From positions 1-7,539 of the forward strand of contig JANXTJ010000056.1 of NCBI GenBank assembly GCA_025352485.1: DNA of 7,539 nucleotides, in the 5' to 3' direction. A program made the translations under genes and the position numbers. Below the pieces are notes generated by a model. The model saw only the letters and a program-made list of their open reading frames with translations. It made no database searches and was not told the DNA's origin. This DNA comes from Salinibacterium sp. GTDB lineage: Bacteria; Actinomycetota; Actinomycetes; Actinomycetales; Microbacteriaceae. Positions 1-5,893 of the stretch are shown piece after piece (the stretch's first letter is position 1; each line of letters starts with the position of its first letter).

Positions 1-1100
1 GTGGTCGTGATCTCTGCGCCGGTCTCCACGTCGATGAGCTTGCACTGGATGTTGGCGATCGGAACCCCGATGGAGCCGAGCGGGATGTCGGGGCGATCCG
101 GCGGGATGACGTGCGAGACGGGGCTCATCTCGGTCATCCCGTAGCCCTGCTTCACCCGGGTATTGAGCCGCTGAGCGACCGCTGCCGCCAACGCGGTGTC
201 GAACGGCGCCGCGCCCGACAGGATCGCTCGCACCGACGATAGGTCGTAGCTGTCGATGAGCGGATGCTTGGCCAGGGCCACCGCGATGGGCGGCGCGATG
301 AACAGATAGCTGCACTTCTCGTCCTGGATGATTCTCAAAAATTCGGCGAGGTCAAACTTGGGCATCGTGACCAGACGGGCGCGGTTGCGCAATGCGATGT
401 TCAGCAACACCGTCATGCCGTAGATGTGGAAGAACGGCAGCAGCGCGAGCACCGTGTCATCTTTCTCGACATCGAGCACCGGCTTGCACTGGATGACGTT
501 GGCCACGAGATTGGTGTGGCTCAGCTTGACGCCCTTGGCCGTACCGGTCGTACCCGAGGAATAGGGCAGCACCGCCACATGGCTTGCGGGGTCGAAATGC
601 ACCTCGGGTGCGGGAGCCTGTTGCGCCAGCAGGTCGGCAAGCGACGGGTGACCTTCGGCGCCGTCAATCACGATGAGGTGTTCATTGTCGATTCCGACGG
701 CCGTAGCCGCCGCAGCAGCCTGGGACAACATCGGCGAAATTGTCACGAGGAATGTTGCCCCGGAGTCGCGCAATTGAGTCGTGATCTCGTCCGGCGTATA
801 CAGGGCGTTAATCGTGGTCGCGGTGGCTCCCGATCGCAAAATGCCGTGAAACACCGAGGCAAAAATCGGCAGGTTCGGGCAGAGCAGCCCGACCACGTCG
901 CCGACTTTGACGCCCCGCGCCGCCAGAGCGCCGGCGATACCGTTGATTTGACCGACGAGTTGCCGGTAGCTGGTCGGGGCACTCGAGGCGCCATCGACGA
1001 GGGCGACACGACCCAGTTCGTCCTCGGTTATGTCACCGAAGAGAAACTCGTAGACGCTGACGGCGGGAATGACTTCGTCGGGGAACGGGCTCGTGTACAT
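1..1100 (-). CDS. AMP-dependent acyl/aryl-CoA ligase (4-coumarate-CoA ligase family), C-terminus beyond left edge
   Basis: This is an ANL-superfamily adenylating enzyme that should activate a carboxylic acid as acyl-AMP and pass it to CoA in the cytoplasm. I read 366 residues from the ATG at 1100. The ATP-binding P-loop SSGTTGTAKG is at residues 181-190, LPFFHIYG (A4-like) at 221-228, and QGYGMTEMSP (A5) at 318-327. The family is usually about 520-540 residues, so roughly the last 160, including the catalytic lysine of the C-terminal subdomain, lie outside the window. The start is supported by a GAAGGAGA Shine-Dalgarno sequence six bases upstream. The gene is divergent from the glutathione peroxidase across about 100 bp. 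The substrate cannot be read from the sequence. The 4CL-like order of motifs suggests an aryl or medium/long-chain acid. The family call is firm and the substrate is open. Confidence 0.93.
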   Translation of the reverse strand, partial: MYTSPFPDEVIPAVSVYEFLFGDITEDELGRVALVDGASSAPTSYRQLVGQINGIAGALAARGVKVGDVVGLLCPNLPIFASVFHGILRSGATATTINALYTPDEITTQLRDSGATFLVTISPMLSQAAAAATAVGIDNEHLIVIDGAEGHPSLADLLAQQAPAPEVHFDPASHVAVLPYSSGTTGTAKGVKLSHTNLVANVIQCKPVLDVEKDDTVLALLPFFHIYGMTVLLNIALRNRARLVTMPKFDLAEFLRIIQDEKCSYLFIAPPIAVALAKHPLIDSYDLSSVRAILSGAAPFDTALAAAVAQRLNTRVKQGYGMTEMSPVSHVIPPDRPDIPLGSIGVPIANIQCKLIDVETGAEITT

Positions 1101-1104
1101 GCGA

Positions 1105-1112
1105 TCTCCTTC
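1105..1112 (-). promoter_or_regulatory. Ribosome binding site of the CoA ligase
   Basis: On the minus strand GAAGGAGA lies just upstream of the ATG at 1100, with spacer TCGC before the start. It is a near-consensus Shine-Dalgarno sequence and fixes the start codon of the ligase. Confidence 0.75.
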
Positions 1113-1129
1113 GATCCACTGGTCTTTCG

Positions 1130-1158
1130 ATCATCACGGTACTCCCGCTCTGGAGCAA
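1130..1158 (-). promoter_or_regulatory. Possible promoter of the CoA ligase
   Basis: On the minus strand TTGCTC (1153-1158) and GATGAT (1130-1135) are separated by 17 bp, the usual -35/-10 spacing. Each matches the sigma-70-type consensus only partly, at 3 of 6 and 4 of 6 bases. Transcription would begin near 1123 and leave a short leader containing the ribosome binding site. The geometry is good and the boxes are weak. Confidence 0.3.
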
Positions 1159-1189
1159 GCATTCCCACCGATCTGCGGTGTCCCGGACG

Positions 1190-1195
1190 TATGTT
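1190..1195 (+). promoter_or_regulatory. Putative -10 box for a leaderless glutathione peroxidase mRNA
   Basis: TATGTT fits the actinobacterial TANNNT -10 pattern and ends six bases before the ATG at 1202. The start codon would therefore be at or very near the 5' end of the mRNA. No Shine-Dalgarno sequence is present before this ATG or before the in-frame GTG at 1178, which fits a leaderless transcript. No clear -35 box is visible. Confidence 0.5.
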
Positions 1196-1201
1196 GTAGA
1201 T

Positions 1202-1687
1202 ATGACAACTATCACCGACATCCCGCTCACCACGATCGATGGCGCGGTCACCACGCTCGCCGAATACGAGGGCAAGGTGATCTTGATTGTGAACGTGGCC
1301 TCGCGCTGCGGTCTCGCCCCGCAATACGCGAAACTCGAGGAGCTGCAGAAGACCTACGCAGACCGCGGCTTCACGGTGCTCGGCTTCCCCAGCAATCAGT
1401 TCTTGCAGGAGCTGAAAAATACCGACGACATCAAGGAGTACTGCTCGACGACCTGGGGCGTGACGTTTCCGATGTTTGACACGGTAAAGGTGAACGGCAA
1501 AAACGCGCACCCGCTCTACGCACAACTCACCCAGACTCCCGATGCCGCAGGAAAGGCGGGCAAGGTGAGCTGGAACTTCGAGAAATTTGTGGTCACCCCA
1601 GACGGCGCTGTGCACCGCTTCCGCCCGACAACGGCGCCGGATGACCCGGCTATCGTTGCCCTGATCGAGGATGCGCTGCCGGCCTAA
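1202..1687 (+). CDS. Glutathione peroxidase family thiol peroxidase (BtuE-type)
   Basis: The 161-residue protein is a thioredoxin-fold peroxidase that reduces hydrogen peroxide and organic hydroperoxides in the cytoplasm. The peroxidatic Cys36 sits in NVASRCGLAPQY, Gln66 in GFPSNQF, and Trp124-Asn125 in WNFEKF, giving the complete family tetrad. Cys81 in KEYCSTTWGVTFP lies where thioredoxin-dependent members carry a resolving cysteine, so the reductant is probably thioredoxin or another actinobacterial thiol system and not glutathione (inference). The cysteine often seen in PCNQF is Ser64 here. The length is normal. An in-frame GTG at 1178 would add eight residues, but the ATG at 1202 fits the family N-terminus and the nearby -10 box. 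The gene ends by sharing four bases with the stop codon of the convergent DUF2207 gene. Confidence 0.93.
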   Translation: MTTITDIPLTTIDGAVTTLAEYEGKVILIVNVASRCGLAPQYAKLEELQKTYADRGFTVLGFPSNQFLQELKNTDDIKEYCSTTWGVTFPMFDTVKVNGKNAHPLYAQLTQTPDAAGKAGKVSWNFEKFVVTPDGAVHRFRPTTAPDDPAIVALIEDALPA

Positions 1688-3537
1688 AAGCCGCCGCCGC
1701 CGCCGCCGCCTCCGCCGCCGCCGGAAAACCCGCCACCGAACGAGCCGCCGCTAAACGAACCACCGTTGCCGTTGCCGCCCCAGCTCGACTCGGCGACCGG
1801 CGCAACCATGGCTGTCGAGAAACCCTGGATCGCTCCGGCGAACAGCAGCGCGTTGAATCCATTGGCGCCGATGAACCAGTCGGGTTGTTCGGGGAGCGAC
1901 TCGACTCGCACGGCGAGCTCCTTCATCCACTGGTCTTCGACCCCCCACAGCACCGCCCACGGAAGCAACTTTTCGTAGAGCTTGATCATCTGACGGTTAT
2001 CACCGACGTCGACACGGTCGGCGCCGCTCGGGCTCTGCAGCGCGCGCAGGCGGTCTTTCTCGGCCAGCGTGAGGTACATCTGCATTCCGAGGAGAAACTC
2101 TCTCGCCTGCGCGCCACGCTCGGTCGGCCGCAGCGGACGGGCTGCCGCAATGATCGTGCCGATGAAAGCGAGCGCGCCCACCACCATGGCCGGCAGCAGG
2201 AAGGCGCTGATCGAGTAGTACCGGCTCGCGCTCACGGCGAAGATCACGACCGCGAAAAATCCCACGATGAGTTGGGCGCTAACCAGCAGGGCCCCGGTGC
2301 CACGTCCCTGTGGCCTGCTCAAGAAACCTGCGGGCTGCAGAGAGGCTGCGGCTGCGGTTGACAACGCCTCAAGCCCGCGCATCACGGTCTGGTTTGATGG
2401 GCCAAACGCGACCGTCTCGCCGCCGGCGGGCTGCGCGCCGAAAATGATGTCGAGAAGCGCCTGATCTTCGACGTTCGTGCCGGTTTTTCCGAGGTACTGC
2501 AGCGAATAGGGCTTGGCCCCCGCTGCGGTCTCGTAGTCCAAAATCCGTAGGTTTTTGCGCACCGCGAGCCGCACGATTGCGGCGGGGATCGCGGTCGCCG
2601 GGCGCGCCATGAGGTTCGCCGATTGCACGATGGTGATGCCGTCGGGCTCGCTATATTGCGGGATGATGAAGCCCGCCTTCGGCGCCCCGCGCCCGGAACG
2701 CACCCTGGCCGCAATCGCGAGGGCGAGCAGCGCGAGGCTCAGAAGTCCCACCGCCCCCGACAACAGATCCACGCCCACCGGCACCGGCACCGGAACCGGC
2801 GCCTGCTGCGGGGTGACGAAGGTGCCCGGAGCGAAACCGATCGACACGGTAAGCGTCTGACCGGCGGTGAGATGCTGTGCCGAAGCAGCATAGTCAGCGT
2901 GCTGGGCGCCGGTGGCCGGGGTCGGCGTAGCGATCGGGCAGGCGGTGGTGGCGCCCTGAACGCCCACGTAACATGCCGCATTTCCGCTCAGGGAGGGAAC
3001 GAGTGCCGGGTCAACGTGCACCATGGCGGAGACGAGGCCGAAGGGTTGGGACCATCCCGTTCCATTGATGTTCCAATAGAGTTCGTCGGATTTCGTGTCG
3101 GCGAATGAGCGCACGACGTTGGTCTGGGAGTAGCTGATCACATAGCTGGCGGCGCCGTGCACGAACGCGTCGCCACCGATCGTCAGATCGACGAAGCCGC
3201 CCTGTCTGCGCTCCTGAAATCGAACGGCCTGGCCGTTCTGGTCGGTCACCGACTTCACCACGGTGCCGAGGTCGACGCCGTTGTAGTCGTTAGGAATTGC
3301 CCTGATGATGCCGTGGTTTTGATCGAAATCCGGAAAACGGGCCACCAGCGTCTCGACCACGTCGAGGTGGGATGTGCCGTCGGCGAGGCGACTCACGGTG
3401 TAATCGCCGGCGAACGAATCGAAGCTGAAATCGCTGGTATTTGCGCTTGCCGACACGGCGGGCAGCAAAATTGCAGCGGGCAGCACCACCGCGACGGCGA
3501 TCGCGAGAAGAGCCGCGGAACCCAGAAGACGTTGCAT
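1684..3537 (-). CDS. DUF2207 domain-containing membrane protein with polyglycine tail
   Basis: The 617-residue protein resembles the DUF2207 family of predicted membrane proteins, whose function is unknown. A signal peptide is visible at residues 1-31, ending near AVSASA. An extracytoplasmic beta-rich domain follows (about 33-245), then a Pro/Val stretch PVPVPVPVG. Membrane segments lie near 257-278, 414-436 and 441-466. Between the first and the second is a cytoplasmic part with a fold-like stretch at about 290-400. After the third, LPWAVLWGVEDQW at 525-537 matches the conserved end of the family. The C-terminus is almost all Gly/Ser/Phe, with 11 consecutive glycines (606-616) and a final Phe. 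The ATG at 3537 is supported by the signal peptide and by a -10 box seven bases upstream; there is no Shine-Dalgarno sequence. The gene is divergent from the acetyltransferase gene. Confidence 0.88.
   Translation of the reverse strand: MQRLLGSAALLAIAVAVVLPAAILLPAVSASANTSDFSFDSFAGDYTVSRLADGTSHLDVVETLVARFPDFDQNHGIIRAIPNDYNGVDLGTVVKSVTDQNGQAVRFQERRQGGFVDLTIGGDAFVHGAASYVISYSQTNVVRSFADTKSDELYWNINGTGWSQPFGLVSAMVHVDPALVPSLSGNAACYVGVQGATTACPIATPTPATGAQHADYAASAQHLTAGQTLTVSIGFAPGTFVTPQQAPVPVPVPVGVDLLSGAVGLLSLALLALAIAARVRSGRGAPKAGFIIPQYSEPDGITIVQSANLMARPATAIPAAIVRLAVRKNLRILDYETAAGAKPYSLQYLGKTGTNVEDQALLDIIFGAQPAGGETVAFGPSNQTVMRGLEALSTAAAASLQPAGFLSRPQGRGTGALLVSAQLIVGFFAVVIFAVSASRYYSISAFLLPAMVVGALAFIGTIIAAARPLRPTERGAQAREFLLGMQMYLTLAEKDRLRALQSPSGADRVDVGDNRQMIKLYEKLLPWAVLWGVEDQWMKELAVRVESLPEQPDWFIGANGFNALLFAGAIQGFSTAMVAPVAESSWGGNGNGGSFSGGSFGGGFSGGGGGGGGGGGF
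1690..1722 (-). repeat. Trinucleotide (GGN) run encoding 11 glycines
   Basis: Eleven successive glycine codons, nearly all GGC on the coding strand, form a simple sequence repeat directly before the last codon of the DUF2207 gene. Such runs are prone to replication slippage in steps of three bases, which would change tail length without breaking the frame. Gly-rich tails with a terminal Phe are common in this family. Confidence 0.8.
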
Positions 3538-3544
3538 CGGATTG

Positions 3545-3550
3545 AGCCTA
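3545..3550 (-). promoter_or_regulatory. Putative -10 box for a leaderless DUF2207 mRNA
   Basis: On the minus strand TAGGCT ends seven bases before the ATG at 3537. There is no convincing Shine-Dalgarno sequence in CAATCCG before the start. The identical hexamer stands at the other end of this 90-bp divergent intergenic region, in front of the acetyltransferase gene. Confidence 0.55.
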
Positions 3551-3615
3551 CTTGCCGCTCAGCGCACCGACCGTCGTCGATCATGACCGCCACGCGCGGC
3601 GCCCGAATCCCGACG

Positions 3616-3621
3616 TAGGCT
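3616..3621 (+). promoter_or_regulatory. Putative -10 box for a leaderless acetyltransferase mRNA
   Basis: TAGGCT ends six bases before the ATG at 3628, with GCTTAC between. No Shine-Dalgarno sequence is present. The spacing places the transcription start at the start codon. No clear -35 box is seen. Confidence 0.55.
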
Positions 3622-3627
3622 GCTTAC

Positions 3628-3912
3628 ATGGCCACGACATTCGCTCACGAGCCCGCCGCCAGTCGGTACACGATGCACAACGACGGGCAGCTGGTCGCCC
3701 TCGCCGACTACACCGTGAACGGGCATTCGATCTCGTTCAACCATACCTACACGCAACCCGCCCAACGCGGGCATGGGTATGCGGGGCAGGTCGTGGATTT
3801 TGCCATGGACGACGTGGAAGCAACCACAGACTTGAAGGTGCTGCCGATGTGCTGGTACGTCGCAGAGTGGTTTGAGAAGCATCCGGAGCGTGCATCGCTG
3901 CTGACCCGCTAA
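3628..3912 (+). CDS. Small GNAT-like N-acetyltransferase (YjdJ type)
   Basis: The 94-residue protein matches the short GNAT-like family of YjdJ-type acetyltransferases, which hold little more than the acetyl-CoA-binding core. The pyrophosphate-binding signature is QRGHGYA at 46-52. The family-typical C-terminal stretch is VLPMCWYVAEWFEKHPE at 71-87, with Cys75 in the usual cysteine position and HP near the end. The length is normal for this family. The physiological substrate is unknown for most members. It is divergent from the DUF2207 gene, and its own -10 box makes independent transcription likely. It is followed after 77 nt by the DUF2510 gene. Confidence 0.88.
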   Translation: MATTFAHEPAASRYTMHNDGQLVALADYTVNGHSISFNHTYTQPAQRGHGYAGQVVDFAMDDVEATTDLKVLPMCWYVAEWFEKHPERASLLTR

Positions 3913-3924
3913 CGGGTGCCCCGT
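3912..3924 (+). terminator. Weak hairpin after the acetyltransferase gene
   Basis: ACGGG and CCCGT form a 5-bp stem with a three-base loop, starting at the last base of the acetyltransferase stop codon. There is no T-run after it, so it is at best a weak or factor-dependent terminator. It may be chance. Confidence 0.2.
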
Positions 3925-3956
3925 ATTGGGGATAACTGGCCGTGCGACGGATTGCT

Positions 3957-3962
3957 TACAGT
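3957..3962 (+). promoter_or_regulatory. Putative -10 box of the DUF2510 gene
   Basis: TACAGT fits TANNNT and would start transcription near 3969. That gives a leader of about 20 nt carrying the ribosome binding site of the ATG at 3990. It would also exclude the upstream in-frame start at 3942. No good -35 box is visible. Confidence 0.4.
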
Positions 3963-3977
3963 CAGGTGAGCGTAAGT

Positions 3978-3986
3978 GGTGGGGGA
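3978..3986 (+). promoter_or_regulatory. Ribosome binding site of the DUF2510 gene
   Basis: The purine-rich GGTGGGGGA lies three bases before the ATG at 3990. It is the only plausible Shine-Dalgarno sequence nearby and decides for this start over the one at 3942. Confidence 0.5.
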
Positions 3987-3989
3987 CGA

Positions 3990-4928
3990 ATGTCTATCGC
4001 AGAGCAGCACAACGTACCAGCAGCCTGGTACCCCGACTTGAACGTGCCCAATCAGTTGCGCTGGTGGGACGGCAGGGCATGGGGCTTTGACGTACGCCCG
4101 ATAGAAGCAGAAGTTGAAGTGGCCCCACCCGCTGAGATAGTCGAACCGACACCTCAGCCGCAGCCGATCCTGCATGCACTCGCCCGCCCCACTGAGAGCT
4201 ACGGCCACGCCACCCCCGAACAACTTCGTGCTTGGCCGCCGCCGCAATCCGAGCAGCGCAATGAACCCGGTGTTGCGTCGATCGAGCAGGACTGGTCGAC
4301 GGCCGAGCTGGCCGACGATATTCAACGCTGGACGCCCCGGGCGGACGAACCGGTGCCGTCGGTTGCCGAACCCGCCTACGCGGCGGCGGTGTTCGACATC
4401 CCGATTGCTGCTGCTCGTATCGCTTCCCCGACGATGCCCGACTCGTTTTCCCACCCCGTCGACCCGGCTCAGGCCACTCACGCTCACGATGACCTGAATA
4501 ATTGGCAACCCGCCACCGCCGCGGGTGCCGTCCCCCTGCGACCCGCCACGGAAAATTCAGCAGCTACACCGCCGTTCGCCGCACAGCTGTTCGCGACAGA
4601 GGCGCCCTCGGCCGGTGCGGGATGGGCCGACTCGCGCACGCCAGAGCAGGCGACCTTCCGTGGGCTGTCGGCCGTGCCGCCCTTCGAGCGAATAGTTGAA
4701 CCACCGGCCGAGTCGACACCCGCGCAGCGCACGGAGTGGCCGCTCGAGCCCGCCGGTACTCCCGCGCGCCCCGCCTCGCCTCGCCCCGCTGAGGCCGCAC
4801 CGGCTCCGGCTCAGCCGTACCTGCCGCCGCCGGCTCAGCCGCGGGCGCCCGCCGTGCCTGCCGCGCTCACCCGCCGCCAATTGCGGGAGCTCGTCGGCCC
4901 GCTCACCATCGGCACGGAGGCGATGTAG
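3990..4928 (+). CDS. DUF2510 domain protein with long Pro/Ala-rich region
   Basis: The 312-residue protein opens with a DUF2510 motif: AAWYPD at 11-16 and LRWWDGRAW at 23-31, the short Trp-rich module common at the N-terminus of actinobacterial proteins. From about residue 40 to 290 the sequence is rich in Pro, Ala, Glu and Thr without recognisable domains and looks disordered. The C-terminus holds a more ordered basic segment, LTRRQLRELVGPL (about 293-305). I see no membrane segment and no signal peptide, although DUF2510 is often joined to membrane or septal domains. The function is unknown. An alternative start at 3942 adds 16 residues but has no ribosome binding site and lies upstream of the likely transcription start. 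The 29-nt gap to the RNase H gene is short, but that gene has its own -10 box. Confidence 0.82.
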   Translation: MSIAEQHNVPAAWYPDLNVPNQLRWWDGRAWGFDVRPIEAEVEVAPPAEIVEPTPQPQPILHALARPTESYGHATPEQLRAWPPPQSEQRNEPGVASIEQDWSTAELADDIQRWTPRADEPVPSVAEPAYAAAVFDIPIAAARIASPTMPDSFSHPVDPAQATHAHDDLNNWQPATAAGAVPLRPATENSAATPPFAAQLFATEAPSAGAGWADSRTPEQATFRGLSAVPPFERIVEPPAESTPAQRTEWPLEPAGTPARPASPRPAEAAPAPAQPYLPPPAQPRAPAVPAALTRRQLRELVGPLTIGTEAM

Positions 4929-4944
4929 GCGCTGTCATCGCCCG

Positions 4945-4950
4945 TACGCT
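4945..4950 (+). promoter_or_regulatory. Putative -10 box for a leaderless RNase H mRNA
   Basis: TACGCT fits TANNNT and ends seven bases before the ATG at 4958. The intervening TGTCGGG is a poor Shine-Dalgarno match. This is the fourth gene in the window with this arrangement. Confidence 0.45.
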
Positions 4951-4957
4951 TGTCGGG

Positions 4958-5479
4958 ATGACTATCACCGCAGCAGCAGACGGTTCCGCCCTCGGCAATC
5001 CCGGCCCTGCCGGCTGGGCTTGGTATGTGGATGACGACATTTGGGCATCCGGTGGTTGGCAACATGCCACGAATAACCAGGGCGAACTCAAAGCCGTGCT
5101 CGAGTTGTTTCGTGCCACGGCACACATCGACGACGACCTGCACATCATGTGCGATAGCCAGTATGTGATCAATTCGGTGACCAAGTGGATGCCCGGCTGG
5201 AAGGCCAAGGGGTGGCGCAAGGGCGACGGCAAACCGGTCATGAACCTCGAGTTGCTCAAGGAAATCGATGCAGAGTTAGTCGGACGTCGCTACCGCTTCA
5301 CGTGGGTGAAGGGCCACGTCGGCCACGAACTCAATGAGGCGGCGGATGCCCGCGCACGCGGTGCCGCGGAAGCCTACGCCCGCGGCGCTCAACCCGATGC
5401 CGGCCCTGGCTACCCGGGCGGCGCTCGCGCGGTCACGAGGGCCGCAGAAGCCTCGGGGGCGGCTGAGACGCTGTTCTAG
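4958..5479 (+). CDS. rnhA: Ribonuclease HI
   Basis: The 173-residue protein degrades the RNA strand of RNA-DNA hybrids and so helps remove R-loops and primers. The metal-binding residues are all visible: Asp8 in AADGSALGNPG, Glu43 in NNQGELKAV, Asp66 in CDSQYVINS and Asp130 in NEAADARA. His120 in VKGHVGH is the catalytic loop histidine. Each is four or five residues earlier than in the E. coli enzyme, in the same order. The basic handle region WMPGWKAKGWRKGDGKPV (77-94) is present, as in the E. coli type. After about residue 140 there is a Gly/Ala-rich tail of some 33 residues ending in ETLF, longer than the E. coli protein and of unknown role. The gene appears intact and leaderless. The next confident gene downstream is on the opposite strand. 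Confidence 0.95.
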   Translation: MTITAAADGSALGNPGPAGWAWYVDDDIWASGGWQHATNNQGELKAVLELFRATAHIDDDLHIMCDSQYVINSVTKWMPGWKAKGWRKGDGKPVMNLELLKEIDAELVGRRYRFTWVKGHVGHELNEAADARARGAAEAYARGAQPDAGPGYPGGARAVTRAAEASGAAETLF

Positions 5480-5597
5480 CTGACCGGTGCGTGCGGCCCC
5501 TGTCAGTCGCTCTAGTCCGTCAGCACGCGTGTTGAGGCAGCGAATTCCTCCAAGTCGATTCTTCGCGGCGACCGCTTCGTGATTTGCGGCGGCCGTG

Positions 5598-5714
5598 CTA
5601 GCGAGGTTTCACAAATGTCGCGCGGCGGTGCTCCGGGTGCGGGATGAAGCGGAACAGCCAGAAGCCATGGCGAGGGACCAGTGTTGCGTGCCGGCGTCGC
5701 GGTGTTCTGCTCAT
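5598..5714 (-). CDS. Possible small, highly basic protein of 38 residues
   Basis: The ORF starts at the ATG at 5714, preceded by AAAGGA with a six-base spacer, one of the best-placed ribosome binding sites in the window. The product begins MSRTPRRRHATLV, has an aromatic core GFWLFRFIPHP and ends FVKPR. About a third of its residues are Arg, Lys or His, so it would be strongly basic and could bind nucleic acid or membranes; this is only a composition argument. Third positions are about 70% G or C, compatible with coding. I recognise no family. A longer overlapping frame with a GTG start at 5736 lacks a ribosome binding site and looks less likely. Nothing on the same strand follows it before the RNase H gene, so it is not an obvious leader peptide. 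Confidence 0.4.
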   Translation of the reverse strand: MSRTPRRRHATLVPRHGFWLFRFIPHPEHRRATFVKPR

Positions 5715-5720
5715 GATTAG

Positions 5721-5726
5721 TCCTTT
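5721..5726 (-). promoter_or_regulatory. Ribosome binding site of the possible small ORF
   Basis: AAAGGA on the minus strand is separated from the ATG at 5714 by CTAATC. It is the main reason to consider the 38-residue ORF real. Confidence 0.45.
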
Positions 5727-5774
5727 CTATCCGCACTGGTTCGTAGCCAACCCGGAACTGGATGGGTCCGTCGA

Positions 5775-5884
5775 CCTTTCATCATTCAGGACAATATGGT
5801 GCAGAAATCCTCTCGAGTGACAGTTGTGATCACGTCGAGTTGCAACAGCCGCTCCAGCCCCACGCTGTCCTGAATAATGAAAAG
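5775..5884 (-). repeat. 110-bp nested inverted repeat, candidate structured 3' UTR RNA
   Basis: Two 20-nt arms (5775-5794 and 5865-5884) are inverted copies with three differences, around a 70-nt centre. The core TTTCATCATTCAGGACA at 5777-5793 differs from its partner at one base. All three differences become G-U pairs in minus-strand RNA but would be A-C mismatches in plus-strand RNA, so a 20-bp helix is possible only in the minus-strand transcript. Inside the centre, CTCGAGTGA (5812-5820) and TCAC/TCGAG (5830-5839) form a 9-bp stem with one bulge and a nine-base loop. The element begins 9 nt after the stop of the SGNH-GAF gene. There is no U-run after it, so it is not a standard intrinsic terminator. 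A small non-autonomous mobile element is an alternative, but I see no target-site duplication. Confidence 0.6.
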
Positions 5885-5893
5885 AAAGCCAGG

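Larger units (their letters stand above)
5480..5893. other. 414-bp region without a confident gene
   Basis: The region lies between the convergent ends of the RNase H gene and the SGNH-GAF gene. From 5480 to 5597 I see no gene and no clear terminator; CTGAC at 5480 and GTCAG at 5502 could pair, but nothing like a T-run follows. CAGCACG/CGTGTTG at 5521-5534 is a 14-bp palindrome with one mismatch. The rest holds a possible small ORF on the minus strand (5598-5714) and the nested inverted repeat at 5775-5884. The base composition is somewhat lower in GC around the repeat. Confidence 0.6.

Noticed and set aside
264..1199. Plus-strand ORF (311 codons) opposite the CoA ligase
   Set aside because: The minus strand carries all adenylating-enzyme motifs in order in one open frame. 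The plus-strand product is an Arg/Gln/His-rich shadow.
3909..4508. 199-codon minus-strand ORF opposite the DUF2510 gene
   Set aside because: The plus strand shows the DUF2510 Trp-rich motif with a suitable start. The minus frame gives an Arg/Gly-rich product of low-complexity origin.
5480..5506. Possible terminator hairpin after the RNase H gene
   Set aside because: Only the outer five bases pair (CTGAC/GTCAG), the interior does not extend the stem, and no T-run follows.
5521..5534. Near-palindrome CAGCACG/CGTGTTG as an operator
   Set aside because: One mismatch in 14 bp is not rare at this GC content, and it lies after a gene end with no promoter nearby.
5512..5736. 74-codon minus-strand ORF with a GTG start
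   Set aside because: No ribosome binding site precedes the GTG, the codon use is mixed, and the product has no recognisable feature. The overlapping 38-codon frame has a much better start.
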